Assembly (NCBI RefSeq): GCF_002382885.1
Contig: NZ_NWVL01000008.1
Location: forward strand, 62,001 to 126,000
Length of the DNA stretch: 64,000 nt
Reading direction: 5' to 3'
Origin: Streptomyces sp. WZ.A104
GTDB lineage: Bacteria; Actinomycetota; Actinomycetes; Streptomycetales; Streptomycetaceae
Each line of letters starts with the position of its first letter. Within the stretch, counting starts at the first letter, position 1. Position numbers and translations under genes: made by a program. The notes under the pieces were generated by a model. That model was not told where the DNA came from. It ran no database searches and saw only the letters and a list, made by a program, of their open reading frames with translations. Positions 36,028 to 44,385 of the stretch are shown piece after piece.

Positions 36028-36258
36028 GACGTGTGGCTCCTTGCGTCGAATGCTGGGGGTTACAGCGCAAAGCCTAGGCCCTCGCGTTCGGGCCATACCG
36101 GGCTCCGCGGGGGCCGGGATCCGGTCCGACCCGAACGGGAGGGGCCAAGGTTGTCCCCTCCGGCTGCGGAACAATCAGGTGGCGGAGCACCCCTGGCCAT
36201 CAGGTATTGTTTACGTCGTCGCCAAGGAGATCAGCACGAGATCCGACGCGTCGTTCGA

Positions 36259-36340
<82 letters not shown>

Positions 36341-36347
36341 CGCGAAC

Positions 36348-36382
36348 GAAGCCCCCGACCAGTCCTTCTGGTCGGGGGCTTC
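36348..36382 (+). terminator. tRNA-Tyr terminator
   Basis: GAAGCCCCCGACCAG (36348-36362), loop TCCTT, then the perfect complement CTGGTCGGGGGCTTC (36368-36382), followed by a short T/C tract. It begins seven bases after the tRNA 3' end. Confidence 0.9.
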
Positions 36383-36456
36383 CTCGTTGCCGGGGGCCTT
36401 ACCGGGATCCGGCAGGGGGCCTTGCGGGCCTTTCCGGACCCCGGCCCGGGCGCCGG

Positions 36457-37113
36457 TCAGTTGCCCGCGACGTCCTTCACGGCCACCGCGATCGGCACGT
36501 TCCCCGAGATCGCCTCCAGAGTGAGGCCCGCCGTCGCCGGGGTGTCCAGCAGCTCCAGCAGCGTGGCCGCCACGTCGTCGCGGGGGATGGGGCCGCGGCC
36601 CGTCGACGCGGCGAGGAGGACCCGTCCGGTGCCCGCGTCGCTGGTGAGCATGCCGGGGCGCAGGATCGTCCAGTCCAGTGCGGTACGGGAGCGTACGTCG
36701 GCGTCGGCGGCGCCCTTGGCCCGCAGGTAGACGTCGAAGACCTCGTCGCCGGGGTGATCGGGGTCGGCGCCCATGGAGGAGACGACGACGTAGCGGCGGA
36801 CGCCCGCCGCCTCGGCCGCGTCGGCGAACAGCACGGCCGCGGCGCGGTCGACGGTGTCCTTGCGGGCGGTGCCGCTGTTGGGGCCCGCGCCCGCCGCGAA
36901 GACGGCCGCGTCGGCGCCGCGCAGAACCTCCGCGGTCTGTTCGACGGTGGCCGATTCGAGGTCCAGCACGGCGGGTTGGGCACCGGCTTCGATGAGGTCC
37001 TGGCTCTGCTGGGGGTTGCGGATGATCCCTACGGCTTCATCCCCGCGTGCGGCGAGCAGCCGCTCCAGCCGCAGTGCGATCTGTCCGTGTCCACCTGCGA
37101 TGACAATGCGCAT
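36457..37113 (-). CDS. NAD(P)-binding SDR-like (atypical) oxidoreductase
   Basis: 218 residues. The NAD(P) motif IAGGHGQIALRLERLLAARG at the N-terminus, VLRGADAAVFAAGAG, and the atypical-SDR segment RRYVVVSSMGADPDHPG, then LDWTILRPGML, identify a family often named SDR family NAD(P)H-binding protein. The active-site Tyr is replaced, as in relatives, so catalytic activity is uncertain. It lies between the tRNA terminator and the amidohydrolase gene on the same strand as the latter. Confidence 0.88.
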   Translation of the reverse strand: MRIVIAGGHGQIALRLERLLAARGDEAVGIIRNPQQSQDLIEAGAQPAVLDLESATVEQTAEVLRGADAAVFAAGAGPNSGTARKDTVDRAAAVLFADAAEAAGVRRYVVVSSMGADPDHPGDEVFDVYLRAKGAADADVRSRTALDWTILRPGMLTSDAGTGRVLLAASTGRGPIPRDDVAATLLELLDTPATAGLTLEAISGNVPIAVAVKDVAGN

Positions 37114-37147
37114 ACCTCCGACCGTACGCCCGGAGGCAGCCTCCCGC

Positions 37148-38446
37148 TCAGTTCCTGGGCCCCGTACCGGAGTCGGGTCGCCCCTGGCGCGGGAGGCCGG
37201 GGCCCGTGGCGGCTTCGGAGTCCGGGTCGGAGTCGCAGTACTCGCGTACGGCGCTGGTGCGGGCGACGATGCGGCCGCGGTGGATGACGATGCGGCTGTA
37301 GGCGAGGGAGAGCGCGGGGGAGAGCCGTTCGCCCCGTACGGCGAGGAGTTCGGCGGGGAAGCCCGCCTCGACGCGCACGCTGGGCAGGCAGAGGGTGGCG
37401 CGGGCGGTGGCGGAGACCATCGCGTACGCCTGTTCGGCGCGCAGTCCGATCTGCGAGGCGAGGAGGTACGCCGCTTCGAGGGGGTCGCCGCGGCCGACCG
37501 GGTTCGCGGTGTCGCGCAGCGCCCCGCTGCCCGCCGTGAGGCGTACGCCGGCGGAGCGCAGGAGGCGTACGGGGGCGGTCGTACGGCGTTCCGCGCCGGT
37601 GCAGCCGCCCTGGGGCAGGCAGACGACGGTGATCCCCGCGGCGGCGAGCTGGTCGGCGGCGCGGGCGGCGATGTTCAGGGGCAGGTGGGCCAGTCCCGAA
37701 CAGGGGCCGAGCGTGACGCCGGGGCGCAGTCCGGCGGCCATGGCGGCGAGCCGGCCCAGCCGGGCGGGGTCGTCGGCGTCGGTGTGCAGGTCCACCGGGC
37801 AGCCGTGTTCGGCGGCGACCTCCAGGACGGCCTCGGTGTAGCCGATGGGGTCCGGGTCGAGGTCGGGGCGGCCGCCGACGACCGCAGCACCCATCTTCAC
37901 CGCGTCGCGGAGCATCGCGAGGCCGTCCGCCCCGGCGACGCCGGTGAGGAGGCGGGGGACCGCGACGGGTGTGAGGTCGGTGAGGCCGCGCAGGGAGCGC
38001 CGGGCCTGTAGGACGGCTTCGAGCGGGGCGAGGCCTTGGACGTCGCCGATGCGGACGTGGGTGCGCAGGGCGGTCGCGCCGTGGCCGAGCTGGAGGAGAG
38101 CCGCCTCGGTGGCGCGGCGCTGGATGTCCTCGGTGCGGTGGGAGGCGGGGCCCGGGCTGTCGGGGGCCGCGCTGTCCGCGGTGAGCGCGGTGTCGCTGTG
38201 GGCGTGGGGTTCGGCGGGGGCGGGGAGCAGGAGATAGCCCCGGAGGTCGATACGGGAGCCCCGGGCGGTGAGGCTCCCCGCGGTCCCGACGGCCTCGATG
38301 CGGCTGCCGCTGAGGCGTACGTCGACGGTGCGGCCGTCGATGAGCCGGGCGCCGCTGAGGACGAGGGCGGGGGTGTCGGCGGTGGTGGCCGCGTCGGCGC
38401 TGTCCGGCGCGTTGTCGTCGGGCCGCCGCGGCTGGCTGTCGGGCAT
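37148..38446 (-). CDS. Amidohydrolase-superfamily protein (cytosine-deaminase-like)
   Basis: 432 residues from ATG 38446, after CAGGAG. The N-terminal beta domain (LSGARLIDGRTVDVRLSGSR) is followed by the first metal motif EPHAHSDTALT, then DVQGLAPLEAVLQARRSLRG, PVDLHTDADDP and LGPCSGLAHLP. Overall it resembles cytosine deaminase/amidohydrolase-3 proteins, although the second-half metal ligands are less clear: the usual late D is in TAGSGALRDTAN, where relatives have more typical residues. It may be catalytically altered. Cytoplasmic; substrate unknown. Confidence 0.82.
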   Translation of the reverse strand: MPDSQPRRPDDNAPDSADAATTADTPALVLSGARLIDGRTVDVRLSGSRIEAVGTAGSLTARGSRIDLRGYLLLPAPAEPHAHSDTALTADSAAPDSPGPASHRTEDIQRRATEAALLQLGHGATALRTHVRIGDVQGLAPLEAVLQARRSLRGLTDLTPVAVPRLLTGVAGADGLAMLRDAVKMGAAVVGGRPDLDPDPIGYTEAVLEVAAEHGCPVDLHTDADDPARLGRLAAMAAGLRPGVTLGPCSGLAHLPLNIAARAADQLAAAGITVVCLPQGGCTGAERRTTAPVRLLRSAGVRLTAGSGALRDTANPVGRGDPLEAAYLLASQIGLRAEQAYAMVSATARATLCLPSVRVEAGFPAELLAVRGERLSPALSLAYSRIVIHRGRIVARTSAVREYCDSDPDSEAATGPGLPRQGRPDSGTGPRN

Positions 38447-38811
38447 CGCGCTCCTGGAAGGGGTGCAAGGGGGCGGGTGCAAGGTCACGCGGAGTAGTGG
38501 GCCGGGCCTTGAGGGGTGTCTTGTCGCAGGGGGCGTCCTGCCGCTTGTGCCGGCTCGCCGGCGGGACGCCTTCAGGGGTCCCGCCGATCATGGCCGGGTC
38601 CGCGACGCCTGGCACGGCGGCTTCCGGGAAGAGCGCAATAGTCGTACCGGTGGGCCTTTTCCGGCCCCGGGCGACGTCCGGCCCGGAGGGCGTTGCGGGC
38701 TGGATCAAGGCCTGATCAGGGGGTGTGGGCGGGGCCGGAGAGGGCCCCGGGGGACGCTACCGAAACGGATTTGGGCAACCGGCCCAGGACCGTGTAATGT
38801 CTTCATCGCTC
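38447..38811. other. Intergenic region before tRNA-Thr
   Basis: No gene seen. Short G-rich repeats (GGGTGCAAGG twice at 38460-38485) lie just upstream of the amidohydrolase start. The last 40 bases hold the tRNA-Thr promoter listed separately. Confidence 0.6.
38771..38800 (+). promoter_or_regulatory. Candidate tRNA-Thr/tRNA-Met promoter
   Basis: TTGGGC (38771-38776), an 18-base spacer and TAATGT (38795-38800). Transcription would start about five bases before the tRNA. Confidence 0.55.
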
Positions 38812-38884
38812 GCCCCAATAGCTCAGTCGGTAGAGCGTCTCCATGGTAAGGAGAAGGTCTGCGGTTCGATTCCGCATTGGGGCT
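38812..38884 (+). tRNA. tRNA-Thr (anticodon GGT)
   Basis: 73 bases. Acceptor GCCCCAA pairs with TTGGGGC (38877-38883). D-arm AGCTCAGTCGGTAGAGC; anticodon stem-loop TCTCCATGGTAAGGAGA with GGT in the loop; T-arm GCGGTTCGATTCCGC. CCA not encoded. Confidence 0.97.
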
Positions 38885-38898
38885 CTGGTGATCGGGAA

Positions 38899-38916
38899 AC
38901 CCCGCTTCGGCGGGGT
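38899..38916 (+). other. Small TTCG-loop hairpin between two tRNAs
   Basis: ACCCCGC (38899-38905), loop TTCG, GCGGGGT (38910-38916). It lies between tRNA-Thr and tRNA-Met and could serve processing of a joint transcript or partial termination. Confidence 0.6.
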
Positions 38917-38929
38917 GACTCATCATCAA

Positions 38930-39002
38930 AGCGGTGTAGCTCAGTCGGTAGAGCAAGCGGCTCATAATCGCTGTGTCACCGGTTCAAGTCCGGTCACCGC
39001 TA
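38930..39002 (+). tRNA. tRNA-Met (anticodon CAT), elongator type
   Basis: 73 bases. Acceptor AGCGGTG pairs with CACCGCT (38995-39001), so the first pair is standard and the tRNA is not the initiator. D-arm AGCTCAGTCGGTAGAGC; anticodon loop CTCATAA in AGCGGCTCATAATCGCT; T-arm CCGGTTCAAGTCCGG. CCA not encoded. Confidence 0.96.
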
Positions 39003-39091
39003 CTAACGGTAGCCGATTGTTGGGTCGGTCCTTCGATCGGCTACTCTTTTATGCGTTCATCCGTCCATCCGTCCGTCCAAGGAGCACTCAC

Positions 39092-39256
39092 GTGGCTGCC
39101 ACCGACGTCCGCCCGAAGATCACGCTGGCCTGCGTGGAGTGCAAGGAGCGGAACTACATCACCAAGAAGAACCGGCGTAACAACCCGGACCGTCTTGAGA
39201 TGAAGAAGCACTGCCCGCGCTGCAACTCGCACACCGCGCACCGCGAAACGCGCTGA
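39092..39256 (+). CDS. rpmG: Ribosomal protein L33 (bL33), zinc-type
   Basis: 54 residues from GTG 39092, with AAGGAG at 39079-39084. [20 protein letters not shown] and [17 protein letters not shown] contain both Cys pairs (CVEC, CPRC), so this is the zinc-binding form rather than the zinc-free paralogue made under zinc limitation. It is part of the large ribosomal subunit and is encoded directly after two tRNA genes. Confidence 0.97.
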
Positions 39257-39267
39257 ATCAGGCTCGT

Positions 39268-39302
39268 ACACGAGGCCGTCCCCTCTGGGGGCGGCCTCGT
39301 GT
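39268..39302 (+). terminator. rpmG terminator
   Basis: ACACGAGGCCG and the adjoining CCCC pair with GGGG and CGGCCTCGTGT across a three-base loop, giving about 15 base pairs. Confidence 0.88.
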
Positions 39303-39381
39303 CGTTGTACGGGGTCGTTCCCCGCACGGGGCCGCCCCCGCTTCGTCTTTCCACGTCTTTCCATCAGGAGGTAGCGAGCTC

Positions 39382-39834
39382 ATGGCGCTCGACCAGTCCT
39401 TCGTGGGGCGGACCTATCCGCCCACCCCGGCGTACGAGGTCGGCCGGGAGAAGATCCGAGAGTTCGCCGAGGCGGTGGGCGATGCCCATCCGGCGTACGT
39501 CGATGTGGAGGCCGCCCGCGCACTGGGCCATCCCGACGTGATCGCGCCGCCCACCTTCGTCTTCTCGATCACCCACCGGGCCGCCGGGGAAGTGGTGCAG
39601 GACCCGCAGCTGGGTCTGGACTACAGCCGGGTGGTGCACGGTGACCAGAAGTTCTCGTACGTGCGTCCGGTGCGGGCGGGGGACCGGCTGACGGTCACGT
39701 CGACGATCGAGAGCATCAAGTCCCTGGCGGGCAACGATGTTCTGGACATTCGCGGGGATGTGCGCGACGAGGCCGGTGAGCTGGTCGTGACGGCGTTGAC
39801 GAAGCTGGTGGCGCGCGCCGCCGAGGAGGCGTGA
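39382..39834 (+). CDS. MaoC-like dehydratase, FAS1-type N-terminal domain (UPF0336)
   Basis: 150 residues, hot-dog fold of the HadA/HadC kind: FVGRTYPPTPAYEVGREKIR, then FAEAVGDAHPAYVDVEAARA, then APPTFVFSITHRA. These proteins usually lack the full catalytic dyad and pair with a catalytic MaoC partner, here the next gene. In mycobacteria the equivalent pair (HadAB) dehydrates 3-hydroxyacyl-ACP in mycolic acid synthesis; in Streptomyces the substrate is not established. Confidence 0.9.
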   Translation: MALDQSFVGRTYPPTPAYEVGREKIREFAEAVGDAHPAYVDVEAARALGHPDVIAPPTFVFSITHRAAGEVVQDPQLGLDYSRVVHGDQKFSYVRPVRAGDRLTVTSTIESIKSLAGNDVLDIRGDVRDEAGELVVTALTKLVARAAEEA

Positions 39835-40262
39835 TGACGGCGAAGGTCTCTTACGAGTCGGTCGAGGTCGGTACGGAACTGCCCGCGCAGTCGTTCCCGG
39901 TGACGCGGGCGACGCTCGTGCAGTACGCGGGCGCGTCGGGCGACTTCAACCCGATCCACTGGAACGAGAAGTTCGCGCGCGAGGTCGGGCTGCCGGACGT
40001 GATCGCGCACGGCATGTTCACGATGGCCGAGGCGATCCGCGTGGTCACGGACTGGGCCGGCGATCCGGGCGCGGTCGTCGACTACGGGGTCCGGTTCACC
40101 AAGCCGGTCGTCGTGCCCAACGACGACAAGGGCGCGCTGATCGAGGTCAGCGCCAAGGTCGGGGCCAAGCTGGAGGGCAACCTGGTCCGCGTGGACCTGG
40201 TCGCGATGTGCGACGGGAAGAAGGTGCTGGGGCTGTCCCGCGCCGTCGTGCGGCTCGCCTGA
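39834..40262 (+). CDS. MaoC-family dehydratase, catalytic partner
   Basis: 142 residues from ATG 39834 (TGATG junction; GTG 39831 also possible). The R-hydratase motif is intact: YAGASGDFNPIHWNEKFARE with Asp and His of the catalytic pair, followed by LPDVIAHGMFTMAEAI. It probably forms a heterodimer with the preceding protein and dehydrates or hydrates beta-hydroxyacyl thioesters. Two strong hairpins follow. Confidence 0.92.
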   Translation: MTAKVSYESVEVGTELPAQSFPVTRATLVQYAGASGDFNPIHWNEKFAREVGLPDVIAHGMFTMAEAIRVVTDWAGDPGAVVDYGVRFTKPVVVPNDDKGALIEVSAKVGAKLEGNLVRVDLVAMCDGKKVLGLSRAVVRLA

Positions 40263-40280
40263 GGCGTACGCCGGTTGTGC

Positions 40281-40332
40281 GCCCGGGAGCGTCCCGGGCC
40301 GGTAGGGGGTGCCCTCTGTGGGGGGCGCCCCT
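40281..40332 (+). terminator. Two consecutive hairpins
   Basis: GCCCGGGA, loop GCG, TCCCGGGC (40281-40299) is followed by GGGGTGCCC and GGGCGCCCC (40306-40331, one G-T pair). They close the MaoC pair and insulate the tetR promoter. Confidence 0.75.
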
Positions 40333-40359
40333 TACTTCCGTCCCGGTCCCTCCGGCCCC

Positions 40360-40391
40360 TTGACCAAGTTAGTGATTGGGCAATAACTTGG
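40360..40391 (+). promoter_or_regulatory. tetR promoter with overlapping operator, leaderless
   Basis: TTGACC (40360-40365), 18 bases, then TAACTT (40384-40389), which ends seven bases before ATG 40396, predicting a leaderless mRNA. The palindrome CCAAGTTAGTG with CAATAACTTGG (40364-40391) covers the promoter, so the repressor would block its own transcription. The inner part, GTTAGTGAT then TGGG then CAATAAC, matches the site before the MFS gene except for four extra central bases. Confidence 0.65.
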
Positions 40392-40395
40392 CTTC

Positions 40396-40953
40396 ATGGT
40401 CAGGATGAGTGCGGAGGAGCGGCGGGAGAGCGTCGTCCGGGCGGCGATCACTGAGTTCGCCCGCGGCGGCTACAACGGCACGTCCACCGAGGTGATCGCC
40501 CGGCGGGTCGGTGTCTCCCAGCCGTATCTCTTCCGGCTCTTCCCCAACAAGCAGGCCATGTTCCTCGCCGCCGCCGAACGCTGCCTGGAGGACACCCGCC
40601 AGGTGTTCGCGGCGGCATCGAAGGGGCTGGAGGGGGAGGAGGCGCTGCACGCCATGGCCGCGGCGTACCAGCGGCTGATCGTCGACGACGGCGAGAAGCT
40701 GATGATGCAGATGCAGATGTACGCGGCCGTCGCCGCGGCGGAGGCCGCCGGGGACCATGCGTTCGGCGAGTCCCTGCGGGCGGCCTGGGTGCGGATGTGG
40801 GACGACGTCCACATCACGCTCGGAGCCGACGAGAGCGAGACGACGACGTTCCTGGCGTACGGGATGCTCGTCAACACGCTCGCCTCGCTCGGCTTTCCGG
40901 GCGGCCACCGCGTCTGGTCGGGGTTCTACGTCTCGGGCAGGCCCACCGAGTGA
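40396..40953 (+). CDS. TetR-family repressor of the adjacent efflux gene
   Basis: 185 residues. The N-terminal helix-turn-helix reads VVRAAITEFARGGYNGTSTE, then VIARRVGVSQPYLFRLFPNK. A variable ligand domain rich in Met and Ala follows (KLMMQMQMYAAVAAAEAAG). Near-identical palindromes before this gene and before the MFS transporter suggest that it controls both. The ligand is unknown; drugs exported by the DHA2 transporter are likely. Confidence 0.9.
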   Translation: MVRMSAEERRESVVRAAITEFARGGYNGTSTEVIARRVGVSQPYLFRLFPNKQAMFLAAAERCLEDTRQVFAAASKGLEGEEALHAMAAAYQRLIVDDGEKLMMQMQMYAAVAAAEAAGDHAFGESLRAAWVRMWDDVHITLGADESETTTFLAYGMLVNTLASLGFPGGHRVWSGFYVSGRPTE

Positions 40954-40993
40954 ACAGCGCGCTCCGGGTCCGCCCGGATTTCTGTCCGTAGAA

Positions 40994-41009
40994 GTTAGTG
41001 ATCAATAAC
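40994..41009 (+). promoter_or_regulatory. TetR operator before the MFS gene
   Basis: GTTAGTGATCAATAAC is a near-perfect palindrome (GTTA-N-TGATCA-N-TAAC). It repeats the sequence of the tetR operator without the four central bases. It lies 46 bases upstream of the transporter ATG. Confidence 0.65.
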
Positions 41010-41054
41010 TAATTACCAGGTCTGATCGGCGGGAACTGATCAGCAGGGGGAGAA

Positions 41055-42503
41055 ATGAACGAGCAGCACGGCAGGGCGGACCGCGGAAGAGCGGTCTGGA
41101 CCCTCGTCATCACCAGCGTCGCCGGATTCATGGCGGCCCTGGACAACCTCGTCGTCACCACCGCCCTTCCCTCCATCCGCGAGAGCCTCGGCGGCGGGCT
41201 GGAGGAGCTGGAGTGGACGGTGAACGCGTACACCCTGACCTTCGCCGTGCTGCTGATGCTCGGTGCGGCGCTCGGGGACCGCTTCGGCAGGCGGCGGCTG
41301 TTCCTGGTCGGCCTCGGCGTCTTCACGGCCGCCTCCGCCGCGGCCGCCCTGTCACCGGGCATCGAGGAGCTCATCGCGTTCCGCGCGGTCCAGGGCGTCG
41401 GCGCGGCGATCATGATGCCGCTGACGCTCACCCTGATCGGTGCCGCCGTTCCGCCCGAGCGGCGGGGCGCGGCGCTGGGCCTCTTCGGCGCGGTGAACGG
41501 TGTGGCCGTGGCCAGCGGGCCGCTGATCGGCGGTGCGCTGACCGAGCACATCTCCTGGCAGTGGATCTTCTGGCTGAACGTGCCGCTCGGCCTGCTGCTG
41601 CTGCCGCTGGCCCGGCTGCGGCTCACCGAGTCGTACGCCCCCAGGGCGCCGCTGGACATCCGCGGCACGGCCCTGGTCAGCGCGGGCCTCTTCGGCATCG
41701 TCTACGCCCTGGTCAACACCGCGAGCCACGGGTGGACCAGCCCCCTCGTCCTGACCGGGCTGATCGCGGGCACGGCCCTGCTCGGCCTGTTCGTGCACCA
41801 CGGCAACCGGGCGGAGAACCCGATGCTGCCGATGCGGCTCTTCCGGGGCCGGGCCTTCCTCGGGATCAACGTGGCGAGCCTGCTGATGTTCTTCGGGATG
41901 TTCGGGTCGATCTTCCTGCTCAGTCAGTTCCTCCAGAACGGGCTGGGGCACTCGCCCACCGAGGCCGGTCTGCGCATGCTGCCCTGGACCGGGATGCCGA
42001 TCCTCGTCGCCCCGCTCGCCGGGTATCTCTCCGACCGCTTCGGGGGGCGGCCGGTCGTGGTGGCCGGGCTGGCGCTCCAGGCCCTCGGGCTGACCCTGTT
42101 CGCCGTGGTCGTCGAACCGGACGTGAGTTACGCCGCCCAGTTGCCCGCCCTGGTCATCGGCGGGGTCGGCATGGCGATGTACTTCGCGCCGGCCGCGAGC
42201 CTCGTGCTGTCCAGCGTCCGCGCCGGGGAACAGGGCATCGCTTCCGGGGCCAACAACGCGCTCCGGGAGGTCGGCGGTGCGCTCGGAGTCGCGGTCCTCG
42301 CCTCGGTCTTCGCCGCGCGGGGCGGCTACGGCTCGCCGCGGCTGTTCGCGGACGGGACCGTCCCCGCCCTCTGGATCGGGGCCGGAGCGGTGGCCCTGGG
42401 CGCGCTCGTCGCGCTCCTGATCCCGGGCCGCCGCAGTGGGGCCGGGCCCGCCCGGGACCCGGAGACGCGGGACGCCGCGGAACGGGACGCGGTGGCCGCC
42501 TGA
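41055..42503 (+). CDS. MFS transporter, DHA2 (EmrB/QacA) drug:H+ antiporter type
   Basis: 482 residues with 14 predicted helices. Motif D1 (FMAALDNLVVTTALPSI), motif A (GDRFGRRRLFLVGL) and motif C (GVAVASGPLIGGAL) are all present. The family exports cationic or lipophilic drugs with proton exchange. Start ATG 41055 after GGGGGAG. The gene follows its putative TetR repressor with an operator between them. The C-terminal 30 residues are a charged tail. Confidence 0.92.
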   Translation: MNEQHGRADRGRAVWTLVITSVAGFMAALDNLVVTTALPSIRESLGGGLEELEWTVNAYTLTFAVLLMLGAALGDRFGRRRLFLVGLGVFTAASAAAALSPGIEELIAFRAVQGVGAAIMMPLTLTLIGAAVPPERRGAALGLFGAVNGVAVASGPLIGGALTEHISWQWIFWLNVPLGLLLLPLARLRLTESYAPRAPLDIRGTALVSAGLFGIVYALVNTASHGWTSPLVLTGLIAGTALLGLFVHHGNRAENPMLPMRLFRGRAFLGINVASLLMFFGMFGSIFLLSQFLQNGLGHSPTEAGLRMLPWTGMPILVAPLAGYLSDRFGGRPVVVAGLALQALGLTLFAVVVEPDVSYAAQLPALVIGGVGMAMYFAPAASLVLSSVRAGEQGIASGANNALREVGGALGVAVLASVFAARGGYGSPRLFADGTVPALWIGAGAVALGALVALLIPGRRSGAGPARDPETRDAAERDAVAA

Positions 42504-42559
42504 GCCGGTGGGGGAGGCCCACGGTCCGTGGCCCGCACGGGGGGCGGAGCCACGGACCG

Positions 42560-42578
42560 TACTCTTGTCCCCGTGCAG
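42560..42578 (+). promoter_or_regulatory. Candidate leaderless murB -10 box
   Basis: TACTCT (42560-42565) lies seven bases before GTG 42573, predicting a leaderless mRNA. No good -35 is seen, and the preceding MFS gene may also read through. Confidence 0.4.
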
Positions 42579-43628
42579 GAACTCCACGACGCCCCCCTCG
42601 CCCCCCTGACCACCTTCCGGCTTGGCGGCCCCGCCGCCCGGCTGCTGACGGCCACGACCGACGCCGAGGTGGTCGCCGCCGTGCGCGAGGCCGACGACAG
42701 CGGTACCCCGCTGCTGGTGATCGGCGGCGGCTCGAACCTGGTCATCGGGGACAAGGGCTTCGACGGGACCGCGGTGCGCATCGCCACCAAGGGATTCACG
42801 CTCTCCGGAGCGTCGTTGGAGCTGGCCGCCGGTGAGGTGTGGACCGACGCCGTCGCCCGGACCGTCGAGGCGGGCCTCGCGGGCATCGAGTGCCTGGCGG
42901 GTATCCCCGGCTCCGCCGGCGCGACGCCGATCCAGAACGTCGGGGCGTACGGGCAGGAGGTGTCCTCCACGATCACGGAAGTCGTCGCCTACGACCGGCG
43001 CACCCGGGAGACCGTGACGATTCCGAACGCGGAGTGCGCCTTCTCGTACCGCCACAGTCGCTTCAAGGCGGAACCCGACCGCTTCGTGGTGCTCCGTGTC
43101 CGATTCGAGCTGGAAGAGGCCGCCGGGCTTTCCGCGCCCCTGAGGTACCCCGAAACGGCCAGGGCGATGGGCGTCGAACAGGGCGAGCGCGTTCCCGCGT
43201 CGGCGGCCCGGGAAACCGTGCTGAAGCTCCGCGCCGGCAAGGGCATGGTGCTCGACCCGGAGGACCACGACACCTGGTCGGCAGGGTCCTTCTTCACCAA
43301 CCCGATCCTCGAACCGGCCGCGTACGAGGACTTCCTCACCCGGGTCCGCGACCGCCTCGGCCCGGACGTGACGCCTCCGGCGTTCCCCGCCGGGGACGGC
43401 CGCACCAAGACGTCGGCGGCCTGGCTGATCGACCGGGCCGGATTCACCAAGGGCTACGGCGGCGGCCCCGCCCGGATCTCCACCAAGCACACCCTCGCCC
43501 TCACCAACCGGGGCACGGCCACCACCGAAGACCTGCTGGCCCTGGCCCGCGAAGTCGTCGCCGGGGTCCACGACGCCTTCGGCGTGACCCTCGTCAACGA
43601 GCCGGTGACGGTCGGCGTCAGCCTGTGA
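42573..43628 (+). CDS. murB: UDP-N-acetylenolpyruvoylglucosamine reductase
   Basis: 351 residues from GTG 42573. FAD-binding motifs GGGSNLVIGDKGF and GIPGSAGATPIQNVGAYGQE, the tyrosine loop YRHSRFK, and the catalytic-Ser region SAGSFFTNPIL show the type I enzyme. MurB reduces UDP-GlcNAc-enolpyruvate with NADPH to UDP-MurNAc in peptidoglycan synthesis. It is the only cell-wall gene in the window. Confidence 0.95.
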   Translation: MQELHDAPLAPLTTFRLGGPAARLLTATTDAEVVAAVREADDSGTPLLVIGGGSNLVIGDKGFDGTAVRIATKGFTLSGASLELAAGEVWTDAVARTVEAGLAGIECLAGIPGSAGATPIQNVGAYGQEVSSTITEVVAYDRRTRETVTIPNAECAFSYRHSRFKAEPDRFVVLRVRFELEEAAGLSAPLRYPETARAMGVEQGERVPASAARETVLKLRAGKGMVLDPEDHDTWSAGSFFTNPILEPAAYEDFLTRVRDRLGPDVTPPAFPAGDGRTKTSAAWLIDRAGFTKGYGGGPARISTKHTLALTNRGTATTEDLLALAREVVAGVHDAFGVTLVNEPVTVGVSL

Positions 43629-43650
43629 GCCGTACGGGCGCGGCAGCCGC

Positions 43651-44286
43651 TCAGTAGGCGATGCCCACGCCCTGTTCCACGGTCCCCGGGTCGTCGAGCA
43701 TCGCGAGCATCGCGTGCGCCACATCGGCCCGGGAGATCGACCGGCCGCTGCGCGGCGTACCGCCCACCACCCGCCGGTAGACCCCGGTGCGCGGACCGTT
43801 CGTCAGCTTCGGGGGCCGTACCGACGTCCAGTCCGCCGCACTGTGGGCCAGCACCGCCTCCATCCGGGCGAGATCCGCGTACAGATCCGACAGAATCGCC
43901 CCGATCACCCTGCGCGTCAGCCGGTCCATCAGCGGATCTCCCACCGCCTCGGGTCCGACCGGCGCCGCGCTCACCACCACCAGCCGCCGTACGTCCTCGG
44001 CCTCCATCGCCGTCAGGATCCGCCCGGTCAGCCGCTCGGCGATCCCGTTCGCCTTCCGGCCGCGCGACCCCAGCCCGGACAGCACCGCGTCCCGCCCGGC
44101 CACCGCCCCCCGCACCGCCGCCGCATCGTCCAGTGGGACGGCCGCGTGCAGCGCGGCGCCCGCCAGGGACTCCGGGAGCCCCGCGGGATCGCGGACCACG
44201 ACCGTCACCTCGTGGCCCGCCGCCAGTGCCTGCCCCACGATCTCCTGGCCGACACCGCCGGTCGCTCCGAACACGGTGAGTCTCAT
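43651..44286 (-). CDS. NAD(P)-binding NmrA-like oxidoreductase
   Basis: 211 residues from ATG 44286. N-terminal VFGATGGVGQEIVGQALAAG and GRDAVLSGLGSRGRKANG, then LVVVSAAPVG and the proline-rich SVRPPKLTNGPRTGVYRRV, place it with the small SDR/NmrA flavin-reductase-like proteins. It is divergent from a TetR gene over a palindromic operator and is its probable target. Substrate unknown. Confidence 0.88.
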   Translation of the reverse strand: MRLTVFGATGGVGQEIVGQALAAGHEVTVVVRDPAGLPESLAGAALHAAVPLDDAAAVRGAVAGRDAVLSGLGSRGRKANGIAERLTGRILTAMEAEDVRRLVVVSAAPVGPEAVGDPLMDRLTRRVIGAILSDLYADLARMEAVLAHSAADWTSVRPPKLTNGPRTGVYRRVVGGTPRSGRSISRADVAHAMLAMLDDPGTVEQGVGIAY

Positions 44287-44303
44287 GGTGCGCCCCTCGG
44301 TGG

Positions 44304-44319
44304 GTGAGTGTTCACTAAC
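44304..44319. promoter_or_regulatory. TetR-type operator in divergent promoter
   Basis: GTGAGTGTTCACTAAC is an imperfect palindrome sharing the GTTAGTGA half-site with the operators at 40368 and 40994. It lies 18-33 bases from the start of the minus-strand oxidoreductase and within 70-80 bases of the TetR start. Confidence 0.55.
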
Positions 44320-44385
44320 CTCTAGGGTGGGCGAACCCCGTGTGATCGTCAACACTGCCCGGGCCCACGCCCGCTTGGAGCGCCC

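Noticed and set aside
36385..36456. Integrated SLP1-like element next to tRNA-Tyr
   Set aside because: The next genes are ordinary chromosomal enzymes; no integrase, replication or transfer gene and no partial tRNA repeat is seen.
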